From the NCBI GenBank assembly GCA_030159075.1, contig BROG01000266.1, positions 1 to 64,000 on the forward strand: a stretch of DNA of 64,000 bases, given 5' to 3'. Below, one piece after another: positions 52,046 to 61,807 of the stretch; the first letter of the stretch is position 1; each line of letters starts with the position of its first letter. The notes beneath the pieces were generated by a model, which had not been told where the DNA came from, did no database searches, and saw nothing but the letters and a program-made list of their open reading frames with translations. The translations under genes were made by a program, and so were the position numbers. The DNA is from Atrina japonica (lineage: Eukaryota; Mollusca; Bivalvia; Pterioida; Pinnidae).

Positions 52046-53099
52046 CACATATCCCTATTATAGGCCTAAGTATGACTTCCTTTTGCATCCTCCACTCAAA
52101 TATTTCCTAAAACATCAAATAAATACTTTAACATCCAATATTTTAAAATTTCTGGATGTATTTCATTCGTGTCACTCAGTAAATTTTCAAACAGTTTTAT
52201 ACTCTTTAATTTTCCTGCATTTTATAATATTTTGGGTAATATGTGAGTAGGGGGTGCAAAATTAAGTCTTTCCTAGGCCTATAGATTTCCTATCATTTTA
52301 AATACCACATGATATATTTCCATTGTGTCAGATAGGCCTAGTTTGTATAGATTTAATAAGTAACTGAATATCATATTAAAGTTGTTTTTTAATACTACTG
52401 AGTCTGTTTCTAGAATAAATGGCAACTAAAATTTGAGCAGGTGAAATCTAGCATACTTTTGTTGTCGATACTTCATAGGCCTAGGCACAACGTGTAAAAA
52501 TCTAATTCAACTTGACCTGGTCGTTTGTAATTTTATCTGCGTTGTTAACTGGGTCACGCTGAACAAGGCATGTCTGCAAGTGAATTTTTACGATTAAGAT
52601 AGTGTGTGAAATGAGCCCAGTTATAAAAATATACCTAACCATTAAATGCTCCAGTGAACGTCAACGTTGTAGTGTTGTGACAATCAATGCAAACTGTAAA
52701 CACAAAGAATTTCTAAACACACGTGTGCAACGGATGCTCACTGCTCAGCAGCCTTCTCCTACTCGGAAATCACTCGATTTACATAAATAACGAAATCGTA
52801 CCGGTTGAGGAGAGCCAGAGAAATTTTTAATTTCTCTTTAGTTTTAATCATTATGAAAGCTTCAAGCGAACTGGAAAAGAGAAGAGATGTTGTTGTTGAA
52901 GAGATGTTGTTGCTAGGCTGGTGATGTTGATGACGTTGTAGTTCTTGTCGTCGATGTACATTGCTACTTGGTTGAATTCCTCCCCCCGATATATATACAG
53001 ATTTATATATATATACACATATATCGCGCCGACGATATATATATATATATTTTGCAAAGACTGACATAGGTGTTAACAATTAGGACTTAACCCCCGGAC

Positions 53100-53133
<34 letters not shown>

Positions 53134-54174
53134 CATCATGAATCTAACATCTATATATATATATATATATATATCTGGCCGCTAACATTCATTAAATCAT
53201 TTACCCCAAAACTAGGTCGGTTGGATATGATTGATTTATCTGACAAAAGCAAAAATACATGTATTACAAGAATATATGCTGATAACCACAAGTTGCTTAT
53301 TCTAACAATATAAATGGATATATAAAACATTTTGGTGTGTTTTATTTACATTTAAACTTATTGTGCGCGAAAAATGGTGTCGCGAAGATATATATAACCT
53401 GGAATGTAGCGGATATTATGCAGTGCTAGGTGCCAGATGTGACACTTAAAGGAAAGTGATGACACTTGTAGTCATTACAAGAAAGAACATCTATTGTAAA
53501 TTAAATCGTCAGAGACGAACTGAAAGAAGGTGTTCTTGAATTTTGTCAATGTAAATACGTTTATTACGAAGCCGGAAGCCATCTTGCCCGATATGCTGTT
53601 GAAGTCACATGATATGAACACTAACTATTCCGACAAAACTGAACGGAATGGAACAACTCGAAAAAGGGCTATTGTTGAATGATATAGATCTGTTATGATA
53701 AAAAGATAGAATGTAGTACTATAAGGAAAAGGGACTCTTAGATGTTTTCAGAGTATTTTCGAGTTCTAAGACTGTATTCTGTTAATAAACTGGTAATACA
53801 TAGCATAAGTTTACATTCATATGCGATGAATTATTTTCGATATAATATTATTAATTAAGTGTAACATACCAGGGAAAATTAGTGTCTTACGTCTGGATCT
53901 ACGACACGGAACCAATGCATTTGTCCCAGATAAAATTTGTTTCATTTATATATATATCTATTAATTTATTTAATTTGGTGTATGAATTTTTTTTCACATT
54001 ACATGATGTTTTTAATTCTATTTTACGGATATTAAAATGGTTAAAAACCTGCAGTATGAACCAGAGATTTTACAGAATGCGTACTGATATGGAAATTTAT
54101 ATACAGTGATATTGAAAAATATAAACAATATTTAGGTAAAATATTGTAATAATGAAAATGATAAAATTAGATAT

Positions 54175-54195
54175 TATATATATGTATATATATAT

Positions 54196-54241
<46 letters not shown>

Positions 54242-54365
54242 CGATCGATCGATCGATAGATAGATAGATAGATAAATAAATGAATAAATAAATAAATAAA
54301 TAAATAAATAAATGAATGAATGAATGAATGAATGAATAAATAAATAAATAAATAAAAAATAAAGA
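54175..54365. repeat. TATA/GATA/GATC/AATA/AATG compound microsatellite
   Basis: Successive blocks of TA, GATA, GATC, GATA, then AAAT/AATG units. It lies directly left of the viral-type element. Confidence 0.95.
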
Positions 54366-54857
54366 GAGAAAGAAAGAAATAATCACATCTATGGGCGAAA
54401 ATGACAACAACAAAAAACCCAGGAGCGACAATTTCCAGGTATACAATATCCGTGAAATAATCTGCTGCTGGATGCGACAATGTCAAATTTACATCCGGGC
54501 CTGTAGAGTCAGGTAAAAGTCATTTTGCTAATATCACAGACACATAAAGACTAACAGTCTTACCCTATAAACATAAAAAAATCACACAAACAAAAACGAC
54601 AAAACTAATGCTTGTGTGTTGTATAATGCCGATTCTGCGTCACTTCTCATTCCATGGTCTATTTATACCACTAAATCTCTCCATTCTAGTGGATTGAATC
54701 GTACCTGGGAATTCACCGAATACCTGGGTGGCAATCGACCGCGACGTTCGGTGAATTCCGAGAAACGACAGCCCCATTCACTTCCGAGAAATTGCAAAAC
54801 GTTCGGGGTATTATATTGGCATAATAATAAAAATTGAAATGATATAAGAAATACTAT

Positions 54858-54869
54858 GAGTAATTAAAA
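54858..54869 (+). promoter_or_regulatory. TAATTAAAAATG-type start context, first of a series
   Basis: AGTAATTAAAA directly precedes the ATG at 54870. The 35 bases upstream (TTGAAATGATATAAGAAATA) resemble those upstream of the next gene (TTGAAATAGCATAAGAAATT at 55562). This suggests a repeated promoter module. Confidence 0.45.
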
Positions 54870-55558
54870 ATGGGTACGAGTGGCAAAGCATGTAAAATCA
54901 ATGTTGATCAGTTTGAGTTGAACAGGTTGAGCATCGAAAAACCTACTAAAGGTAAAAACGGTAATTTTTCGCCGATATACTATATAAGTATCCGAACGAT
55001 GTCTTTCAGCCTCTTAGAATACAAACTCCCACGTTATTATCGTATGGAGTAAGTGATACGTATACGCCCTATACGATATCACTAGCTTTTGATCACGATA
55101 AAAAGTACAAGGAGGAACAAGAAAAGTTTGAGGAAATCATCCAAGAGATTGAACAGTTTATTAGAAAAGAAGTCCAGAAGCATAGGGACTTTTTTAAAGA
55201 GAATGGCAGAAAGAAGCCGATCGTAGTTGATGATCTTGCGCTCTTAAAAGCGGGGAAGAAGCATACCGTTATGTATGCAAAACTTAAAATGGATCGAGAG
55301 GAAATAAAAACTGCGTTTATGAAACAAACGAAAGGAGGAAAGGTTGATTTAAAACCATCAGATTACATAGGCAAAGCATGCAAGGTTATTACGGTTTTAA
55401 CATTTAGTTCTATTTTCATCGGAGCTACAAACGAATCCATTAAACCGTCTGTGGATGTTGTTGCTGTCAGGAGATTAGTTACGGCAAGTGACATAGTTGA
55501 TGAGATGGTAGACGAAATCGAGTACGAGCCTAACTCAGACGACGAGGATGATGAATAA
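54870..55558 (+). pseudogene. Viral-type gene with acidic C-terminus, frameshifted
   Basis: The first frame is open from the ATG at 54870. The second, open from 54965 to the stop at 55558, carries the rest. The switch lies near 54985, consistent with a small insertion. Together they would code for about 225-230 residues. Visible: a short beta-rich N-terminal part, then LRIQTPTLLSYGVS just after the break, a Lys/Glu-rich helical segment, a hydrophobic patch (ITVLTFSSIFIG) and a strongly acidic end (SDDEDDE). The 'IQTP...GVS' pattern resembles a protein that, as I recall, recurs in Polinton-like elements and large DNA viruses, possibly a DNA-binding protein. Function is not established. It is the leftmost gene of the element. 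Confidence 0.6.
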
Positions 55559-55597
55559 TAATTGAAATAGCATAAGAAATTTTCTATGTATAATAAA

Positions 55598-58276
55598 ATG
55601 ACTTTAAATAAACTGTTCCATAGTATCGGGGTAGAGCCGGTGTAAAGACGAATAATGACCCCCGTCGAATAATGACCGGGTGGTCATTATTCTACGTAGA
55701 AAAATGACTCCCTAGCCGTAGAATAATGAGTCAAAACCGTAGAATAAATACCCGGGGGGTCATTTTTCTACATGTTAGATCTATAGGAAAATGACCCCCA
55801 TAGAAAAATGACCCCATATTGTACATTACATACTACACTCCTGGTAATAATAATATTTGATATTTTCCACAACAAGATGTGTCTGTGAAACACTATGCCC
55901 CGATGGCAACAAAATCCGAAAAGCTAGTTAGCATGAAGTGCATAGGGTCATTGACCCTGGTGTCATTTGAAACGGTACACTTCACATTGAAATCTGTGGT
56001 GTTCTCAACATAGGCGTCAGTTTCATGCGAGCCCCCCCCCCCCCTTCCCTCCCTCTCTCCTGCGTGAAACTGAGGTCTATGGTCCTCAATAGGGAAGCAA
56101 GTTGAATAAATAAAACAAACACTCTCTTTGCAAATTTCGGTCACGCTACCTTTATCAACAGAAAGAGGATAACACGATTTTGCAATTACATGTATGTTTA
56201 ATATACATCAATGCTGCTACTATTGTAATAATGGCTTCAGTGCTATCTTCTTAATTTAATAATATCCTCTTTTGCTTAATATAGGCCGCGTAGCCAAAAA
56301 TATACAAAGAGCGCGTTTGTTTCATTTGTCTAGACGTTTAATTTTACATTAGAATTATGCACAGTGCAAGGAATTTTATGACGAAAATCGACGCAACGCC
56401 AGGGAGCATGGCTGTCAATCGAAAACAGTTTTGAACGGCATATTGAATGGTTGATGTGACTGGACACACAATTCAAGTGTTACCATTATGATAGAAAATG
56501 CATGTCCAATGGTTCGAATCTTTTACCTATGGAACAAATTATGTTCCCTTGTACACGTCCTAAATAATGTAACTAAGCATATGGCAATAATTGCCTTATT
56601 TGAATAAATTCAAATGTGTTAGAAGTAAAATATAAATACTGAAGTCAGAGTCCAGAAAGCTTTAATCCAGAAATTCATGACAAATTAAGGTAAATGCTCT
56701 CAACAGGTAGAACATATGCAAGTCCCAAATGGGACGGGACTAGGTGTCCGGAGGAATCAGCGCCCCCTGCTGGCTAGCCACACCCGTCGCACATATTCAG
56801 TTGAAACCTGTCAAATTCGGTGATGTCAAGTTCGGTGATATTGTCAAATTTGATGATGTCAAGTTCGGTGATTGTGGTTTCCACCTGAGGAACTGCTAAT
56901 CCCAAAGATATAGGACCAGGTGTCCGGAAGGAGTGAGCGTCCCCTGTCGGCTAGGCACACCCGTCGCAAATGTTCTATGGAAACCTCTCTGAATTGGTAA
57001 AAATGTCATTTTCGGTAAGGTCATGATTAGGTGTAATGTCTGATTGATTCAGGGTTTTTACTGTTTATTGTCATGCCCCAGAATGTCATTTAACATTCGG
57101 GAGAGGGGGACTTCATATTGTGTTGTAAGATCCCCGTATCGACCGTAAAACTTCCTCAGTGGACGATAATAATGACGTTAATTAACAGGGGAGCTTAATT
57201 AGTTATGCAAATTATCCCTTAATTAAGCATATTATCCTCTTGGAGTTCTAAAATGTCCTGGAGTGTGGAAAAAGTTTTTTTTTACTCCTGTCTCAATGGA
57301 AAGCCTATTTATTTCTTGACCGACGAAAGAGTTCTCTTTTTCCACACTACGCGTGCAAACTCAATTGTCATTTTATGAACATCTCCGGGGGATAATCTGC
57401 ATACTTTAAGGAAAATTTGTTTGACTTAGCGCTCCTGGGCGTAAATCAGAATTCCGGTATGACCCAAGTGCTCCTGTAGATGTAAAGACTCGGAACGGCT
57501 TGTCCATGGACGTGTATGGGTCTAAAATACATAAATAAATGTTATAACATCCGATAAGTCACAAAAATGAAGTGGTATCCGGGTTTCGAAGGTCATTAGT
57601 TTTTTTTTTAAATTTATGAATCAGAATTAACAAATGAGTTGGTTGAAAATAATCGCAAAAAAAAAAAATGCATACTAGTATTATCTGAAGTATAAGCGTC
57701 AACATGCGCCATATCTACGAACTTTCAGAACACCATCGTACATATATAAAAAGAGTACATATTAATAACATTTATCTAGAAATCAAGTCGGTTTATAAGG
57801 AGGTCATTATTCTATGGGGGTCAATATTTTTCACGAGGGGTTTGCAATTTTTGGGGCTGGTGCCACTTATTCTACGGTCGAATAATGACCCCCTAAAACG
57901 TCGAATAATGACCGGGGGGTCATTTTTCTACGTAGAATAATGACCCCCGGTCATTATTCGACGGGGGTCATTATTCGTCTTTACACCGGATGACAGAACG
58001 ACGTGTCAGATGCCTGTACACGTTAGAAGGATTCGCGATTCTCCATGTCCTCAGAAGACCGCGCCGGATTCGATCTTTTGTTCTACTCACCACAAATATA
58101 CGAAAAAACGCGATTTTCGCCCTTTGAAATTTTGTGAATCGTGTGGAAGATGGATGTCTGAGTCTTCCCACCATGCCACGTGTTATTCCTGCGATAACAG
58201 AAGACAGCGAAGTCATTATTATTATATAAAGTCTAGAGGACCTCCCCAAACATGTGGAAGACCCCGAAAGTACTAA
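55598..58276 (+). pseudogene. Small Cys/His-rich protein gene, interrupted by a transposon
   Basis: It starts at the ATG at 55598 (preceded by TATAATAAA) and runs to 55640. It resumes at 57990 and stops at 58276, with a 2345-bp transposon plus duplicated CCGG in between. The two parts are in the same reading phase across the duplication, giving a predicted total of 109 residues. The second part has regularly spaced Cys and His (CPQ, FCSTHH, FCESCGRW, HHATCYSCDN), a zinc-ribbon or finger pattern, in a basic protein. I do not recognise the family. As it stands the gene is broken; the remaining 58010-58276 frame could still be translated from an internal ATG. Confidence 0.7.
55641..57985. mobile_element. 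2345-bp DNA transposon inserted in the viral-type element
   Basis: Ends are inverted repeats of about 64 bp starting TGTAAAGACGAATAATGACC, identical for about 41 bases and near-identical after. CCGG flanks both sides (55637-55640, 57986-57989) as a 4-bp target duplication. Subterminal regions repeat AATAATGACC and its complement many times. Inside are two copies of an 'aggtgtccgga...cgccccctg...ggctag' segment (56745-56810, 56912-56980). No transposase frame is visible. TGTA ends with a 4-bp duplication are compatible with Ginger-like elements; that assignment is a guess. Confidence 0.88.
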
Positions 58277-58300
58277 TTTATATTTACAAAAATATAAATT
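58275..58300. terminator. Perfect 11-bp hairpin between convergent stop codons
   Basis: AATTTATATTT, loop ACAA, then AAATATAAATT. It begins within the stop of the plus-strand gene and ends within the stop of the minus-strand ATPase. It is likely a two-way 3'-end or termination signal; compare 63551-63578. Confidence 0.7.
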
Positions 58301-58931
58301 ATTGCACAAACTTGTACCCCGTCGGTTGTTCCGTACACAAGATTAATTTAGAATGTTTGTGCTGCGACAACAAGTCTTTCAGGGTTCGTCTGTCTTCCGT
58401 GACGACGTCGTTCTCGTCCAAGCATTCGTTGTAGCTAAACTTGTCTTTGGTATAGAAGAGCGCGACCCACTTGACCTGCGTGCGAAAATCTTTGGACGCG
58501 CTATTATATCTTTGTGTCAATACCCACACGGACTGGTCGGCGTGTCTTCCCGAAAACGCCAACATGGACAAGGCGTCCGCTTTCTTTTTGATCTGCTTCG
58601 TGGCCGTGGCAGAACAGTCGTCTATGATGTACAACGTGGACGTTCCTTTGTATTTATCGTAATAAAGTTGTAACGTTTCCTGCAATTTCTCTTCTCCCGT
58701 TTTCGACACGGGGTTGACGATGACGACTCGTTTGTCATTCGGGTGTTTTAAATCTTCGCCTATCCATTTTCTCGATTTATAGGCCTTGTTGAAATCTATC
58801 GAAGGGCACAAGATCACGATGTGCTCGAAGAAATTTTTGTATTCGGTTTCCAACAGATCGAGGACAAATTCCGTCTTCCCGCAACCGGTGGCTCCCACGA
58901 TCATGGCGGAATGAGGTTGTTGAATGTACAT
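58299..58931 (-). CDS. A32-like (FtsK/HerA-type) DNA-packaging ATPase
   Basis: 210 residues, intact. Walker A GATGCGKTE lies at residues 12-20. Hydrophobic Walker B TLYIIDDCSA is near 97-106, with the acidic pair expected of the family. A polar segment SGRHADQSVWVLTQRYNS near 127 fits the sensor/strand region seen in packaging ATPases. Such proteins pump genomic DNA into the capsid in Polintons, adintoviruses, virophages and large DNA viruses. The length is short but within the range of Polinton versions. The start ATG at 58931 follows a TTTAAAA tract. The capsid-type gene lies 21 bases upstream in the same direction, and a hairpin sits at its 3' end. Confidence 0.88.
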   Translation of the reverse strand: MYIQQPHSAMIVGATGCGKTEFVLDLLETEYKNFFEHIVILCPSIDFNKAYKSRKWIGEDLKHPNDKRVVIVNPVSKTGEEKLQETLQLYYDKYKGTSTLYIIDDCSATATKQIKKKADALSMLAFSGRHADQSVWVLTQRYNSASKDFRTQVKWVALFYTKDKFSYNECLDENDVVTEDRRTLKDLLSQHKHSKLILCTEQPTGYKFVQ

Positions 58932-58952
58932 TTTTAAATGACTTTAAATTTT

Positions 58953-59713
58953 TTAAAATATTACATTCACGAACTGACCGTTCGACATGTTGATCTGTCC
59001 GTCTTTGACGACGAAAATGTAAACGTCCAAGGGATCGGTATCGGTTTCGGGTTTTCTCTCGATTCGGACGGAAACGCCTTCGCTGATGTTTTGAAGCTTG
59101 CGACCCGTGCCGTGGAGACGATTTTCGGACGTGGTGCGCAAGTCTAGCCAGAGACCGAAGTGATCTTTGAGATATTTTCCCAGAGTCACATGACTCATGT
59201 CGAGTTCCTTGACGACCGTTTCCGTGATCGTTTCGCGATTCAGGGAACCCATGAAAAACCTTTTAATTTCATCAAAGTGGTGGCTGGGTTTCATTCCGGC
59301 GGTGAAGAGTTGGTTCGGCTCTCCCTCGATGGTTATGTCAACTTTGGTGATTCTCGGATTATAAAAAATTTCCGGATCTTTCTCGGAAACATCCTTGAAG
59401 AGAAACAGAATACCCGTGAGAGAATGGGCGGGGGTGTTGATTTGATAATTGAGGGTATCGTCCGATTTTTTCATCGTCGTTTTGCGATAGCGCAATATTT
59501 TGTTGAAGTAATACACGTGGTCTCCCGCATACCTCTGACGCTGCGAGCGAGCTTGTCATAGGTAATTTTTTCGAATTCCAAAGTGATGTTGGTGGCCTTA
59601 TAACTCACCTTCTTGTCAAAGACGGGCAACCGAACGACGTCGTCAAATCCCTGCCGTGCCCCAACGTGAAATTTTCCGAGTTGTATACCGAAAACGTCGA
59701 ACGTCCCAGTTTC
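58953..59713 (-). pseudogene. Capsid-type (hexon/major capsid-like) protein, C-terminal part, frameshifted and 5'-truncated
   Basis: The lower segment is open from 59555 to the stop at 58953 and the upper one from 59713 to about 59540, so a one-base frame change lies near 59520-59555. The product is beta-rich, with EFYNPRITKVDITIEGEPNQ, FGLWLDLRTT and RLHGTGRKLQ. It ends in an acidic/hydrophobic strand. The pattern matches the C-terminal half of the large capsid-type protein found in animal Polinton/adintovirus-like elements (recall, not a search). The N-terminal half expected upstream, to the right, is absent: a plus-strand gene occupies that place. It follows the usual pairing with the packaging ATPase. 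Confidence 0.7.
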
Positions 59714-59842
59714 TTAAAGTTGAAACGCGATCGCATCACGGAATTAACGATAGACCTAAAAGACGAGAACGGAAACCCCGTCGACAATCACGGGCACCCC
59801 GTTCACGTGCTCTTAGAGTTTAAGAAAATTAGTTCTAAATAA
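59560..59842 (+). pseudogene. C-terminal end of a second virion-type protein, 5'-truncated
   Basis: Plus-strand frame open from about 59505 to the TAA at 59842. Only the part from about 59660 looks real: VKFSELYTENVERPSFLKLK, then DRITELTIDLKDENGNPV, a typical last-domain pattern of an uncharacterised Polinton/adintovirus protein. Codons end mostly in C or G, like neighbouring element genes. No start codon or N-terminal domain precedes it; the left side is occupied by the opposing capsid-type gene. It overlaps that gene's 5' remnant, so at most one of the two frames is coding at each position between about 59560 and 59713. Confidence 0.55.
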
Positions 59843-59852
59843 TAAAAAAAGG

Positions 59853-60236
59853 ATGTCTAGATCGGGATTCTATTACGACGACTTAGAAAGGGAAGAACTC
59901 TTGGAAGATGTTAAAGAGGAGGTCAACATGTTGACCAAAAACCGTCGCATCATGAACACGTTCCAATTCGACGTGAACAAAAACGGAAGACTCAAACCGC
60001 CGCTGGGCGTGAAGATGTTATTCGACGGTCACGTCTTTCGTCTCGGACTCTTGGGGGAATTAAACGTGACGTTAATCTTGAACGACGTCGAACACAAAAC
60101 CTTTCAAACGAAAACCGGCGACGTCGTAACGTTGAATCCTCCGTTACGGGTGACATCGGGCGACGTTCTAAATTTTGGAGTGAATAAAGGGTCGAAATCG
60201 GGAACCGTCAACGGCGTCGTCGTAGTAGACATATAA
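59853..60236 (+). CDS. Possible jelly-roll minor virion protein
   Basis: 127 residues, ATG after AATAAAAAAAGG. The N-terminus is acidic/helical (DDLEREELLEDVKEEVNMLT). The rest is a run of short beta-strands with turns, such as FQFDVNKNGRLKPPLGVKML, and ends GVVVVDI. No membrane segment. Size, strand pattern and position next to capsid genes suit a penton-like or other minor capsid protein. That is inference; I see no diagnostic motif. Confidence 0.65.
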   Translation: MSRSGFYYDDLEREELLEDVKEEVNMLTKNRRIMNTFQFDVNKNGRLKPPLGVKMLFDGHVFRLGLLGELNVTLILNDVEHKTFQTKTGDVVTLNPPLRVTSGDVLNFGVNKGSKSGTVNGVVVVDI

Positions 60237-60261
60237 AAATTTCTCGCGTATAAAAAAAGAG

Positions 60262-60825
60262 ATGAGTAAAAGCGAAATATATCCGACGTTAGAAAGCGAT
60301 CCGCAACAATATCGTTTAAAACGAATCGGAGAGATCGAACAGACGTTTCGTCGAGAGATCGAAAAGCGGAAGAGCATGCATAAAAAGTATAAACGAACGG
60401 TGAACACCGCAGACGGCGTCGACGCGGCCCTCATCTTGGGAGGCATCGCCGTCGGGGGACTCGGATTTCTCGTTTCCATCGCGGGACTACCTCTCCAAAT
60501 TATAGCTCTGGCCGCGGGTTCGCTGGGGTTGGCCCTGAAAGGGATAAGACGATTACTGCTGAAAAAATCGGAAAAACACCTCAAGATCACCAAACTCGCG
60601 GAGAGTAAACTTAATTCGATATCGGATCTGGTGAGTCGAGCGCTCGAGGACGGAAAGATCTCGGACGAAGAATTTGCCACCGTATCCCACGAGTTGACCA
60701 AGTATCGCGAGATGAAAGACAAACTCTATTCTACCCACAAGGTCGAAAAAAAGGAGTCGGACAAAGAGACGGAGGATTTACGCAAGCAGCTCCTAGACCT
60801 CGTAAACAAATCCACTTCGCGATAA
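60262..60825 (+). CDS. Two-helix membrane protein with coiled-coil C-terminus
   Basis: 187 residues, intact; ATG after TATAAAAAAAGAG. A charged, helical N-terminus of about 55 residues is followed by two adjoining hydrophobic Gly-rich stretches (about 56-97; ALILGGIAVGGLGFLVSIAG), then a long charged helix with SKLNSISDLVSRALEDGKIS near 118-137 and a DEEF calcium-loop-like segment. The end is Lys/Glu-rich coiled coil. I recognise this as a widespread protein of animal Maverick-type elements, usually of unknown function; a virion membrane or capsid-lining role is possible. Confidence 0.8.
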   Translation: MSKSEIYPTLESDPQQYRLKRIGEIEQTFRREIEKRKSMHKKYKRTVNTADGVDAALILGGIAVGGLGFLVSIAGLPLQIIALAAGSLGLALKGIRRLLLKKSEKHLKITKLAESKLNSISDLVSRALEDGKISDEEFATVSHELTKYREMKDKLYSTHKVEKKESDKETEDLRKQLLDLVNKSTSR

Positions 60826-60848
60826 ATATAGATTGTTTAAATTAAAAT

Positions 60849-61001
60849 ATGAAACGTCATACCGAGATATTACGGTTCGTATTGTTATGGTTTATCCTTT
60901 TACTGATTTTGCCAATATTGTTCGTGATATTATATATTTTACGCTTAGAAGGTTATCGCCTAACGGAAAAAGGGCTAAGAAAAGTGTTGCAGTCTTTATA
61001 A
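60849..61001 (+). CDS. 50-residue single-span membrane protein
   Basis: ATG after TTAAATTAAAAT. The protein opens with a basic start (MKRH) followed by a strongly hydrophobic Leu/Ile-rich helix (about 9-31) and a polar tail containing LRLEGYRLTEKGLRK. This frame is preferred over an overlapping 60-codon frame (60833-61015), which lacks such organisation. Similar tiny membrane proteins with an 'LEGY.LT..G' tail occur in related elements, as I recall. Function unknown. Confidence 0.7.
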   Translation: MKRHTEILRFVLLWFILLLILPILFVILYILRLEGYRLTEKGLRKVLQSL

Positions 61002-61020
61002 AAAAAATATATTAAAAAAC

Positions 61021-61557
61021 ATGAATGTGGACGACGTATTAGCGAACGATATACCCAGCAAAGATATATCTCCCAAAGACAGATTATCGACCATCGTCGG
61101 TTCCGGACGTGCTCGTCATTTTCTAGGAAAAGACGTGACGCCTTCCGAATTGGAAAAGATGAACGACAAGGAGGTCGAAATCCTGAGTCGTCTGTTACAC
61201 GCTCGACTCAACATGCGCATGGCCAAATCGATAGCAAATTCCGTCATCTGTCTGTATTCGCAAGGACTTAAATATTTTTTCGACATCAAAGACGAACCCA
61301 AACTGATCGAGGATTTGAACGAAGACCCCTTCTTGGACGCAGCCATCGGCGAAGTCTGTTGTAGTTTATATTACAAATACGGTGCGTATTTAGCGCCTCT
61401 CAGTATAGCCGCCACGTCTAGCCGTCACATTATCGGGTTTAAAAAATCTGACGTTATAGAAAAACACGATGAATCCGGAGGAATTAATAGGGAAGATGGA
61501 AATAAAGAAGAAGAATCCAAAACGTCAGGAAGCGGGGAAGAAGGGTGCCAAACGTAG
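61021..61557 (+). CDS. Uncharacterised 178-residue protein
   Basis: ATG after ATATATTAAAAAAC. Soluble, mostly helical: residues 1-130 alternate charged helices with LSRLLHARLNMRMAKSIANS near 55-74 and a Cys-containing hydrophobic patch (IGEVCCSLYYKYGAYLAPLS) near 109-128. The tail is polar and acidic (EEESKTSGSGEEGCQT). Its last about 60 bases overlap the next gene in another frame. I do not recognise the family; it sits among structural genes. Confidence 0.7.
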   Translation: MNVDDVLANDIPSKDISPKDRLSTIVGSGRARHFLGKDVTPSELEKMNDKEVEILSRLLHARLNMRMAKSIANSVICLYSQGLKYFFDIKDEPKLIEDLNEDPFLDAAIGEVCCSLYYKYGAYLAPLSIAATSSRHIIGFKKSDVIEKHDESGGINREDGNKEEESKTSGSGEEGCQT

Positions 61558-61807
61558 ATGGAATAGCAATGCTAATAGCAACGATAGCAATGCTAATAGC
61601 TATGTTAATAGCAACGATGGCAATGCTATTAGTAACGATAGCTGGAAATGGCTAGCGGGTGGACTCGCGGTTGTTGGATTTCTGGTCTACATAAAAACAG
61701 AACCCAAAGTAATTCCAGCCCCAGTAGTTTCACCAGAACCAAAAGTAATTTCACCAGAACCCAAAGTAATTCAACCACCAAAACCCACCGCTCATGAAAT
61801 GTTATAA
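61496..61807 (+). CDS. Basic single-span membrane protein with Asn/Ser repeat and Pro-rich tail
   Basis: The start at 61496 is preferred, putting the conserved-looking KNPKRQEAGKKGAKRRW at the N-terminus; an in-frame ATG at 61469 would add nine residues. It overlaps the previous gene by about 60 bases. After the basic segment comes an Asn/Ser/Asp repeat of about 25 residues, encoded by AATAGCAATGCTAATAGCAA-like DNA. A membrane helix (WLAGGLAVVGFLVYIK) and a Glu-Pro-Lys-Val repeat tail follow. The basic 'NPKR..AGKKGA' opening recurs in Maverick-type elements (recall). Function unknown. Confidence 0.7.
   Translation: MEIKKKNPKRQEAGKKGAKRRWNSNANSNDSNANSYVNSNDGNAISNDSWKWLAGGLAVVGFLVYIKTEPKVIPAPVVSPEPKVISPEPKVIQPPKPTAHEML

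Larger units (their letters stand above)
49271..54850. other. Intergenic between host gene 5' end and viral-type element
   Basis: No supportable gene. It should include the promoter and non-coding first exon of the glycosidase/kinase gene, which I could not place. It holds a GAT microsatellite (49653-49740), an 'acaagaggcc' element (49763-50300), a palindromic element (50465-51597), a GTACACACAT-type array (51635-52045) and TA/GATA/AATA microsatellites (52985-53175, 54175-54360). Confidence 0.75.

Noticed and set aside
54097..54486. 129-codon minus-strand frame
   Set aside because: Mostly GATA/AATA microsatellite (Ile/Tyr/Leu/Ser runs).
54500..54870. Left terminal repeat of the viral-type element
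   Set aside because: I looked for one before the first gene but found only short GGTGAATTCC-type inverted motifs; without the right end I cannot support a terminal repeat or target duplication.
58353..58673. Plus-strand frames opposite the packaging ATPase
   Set aside because: Antisense shadows of a gene with clear Walker motifs.
60168..60722. 184-codon minus-strand frame
   Set aside because: Antisense shadow of the plus-strand two-helix membrane protein gene, which has the start context and the family pattern.
60833..61015. 60-codon plus frame overlapping the small membrane gene
   Set aside because: The overlapping frame 60849-61001 has a clean basic start, membrane helix and polar tail and a better start context.
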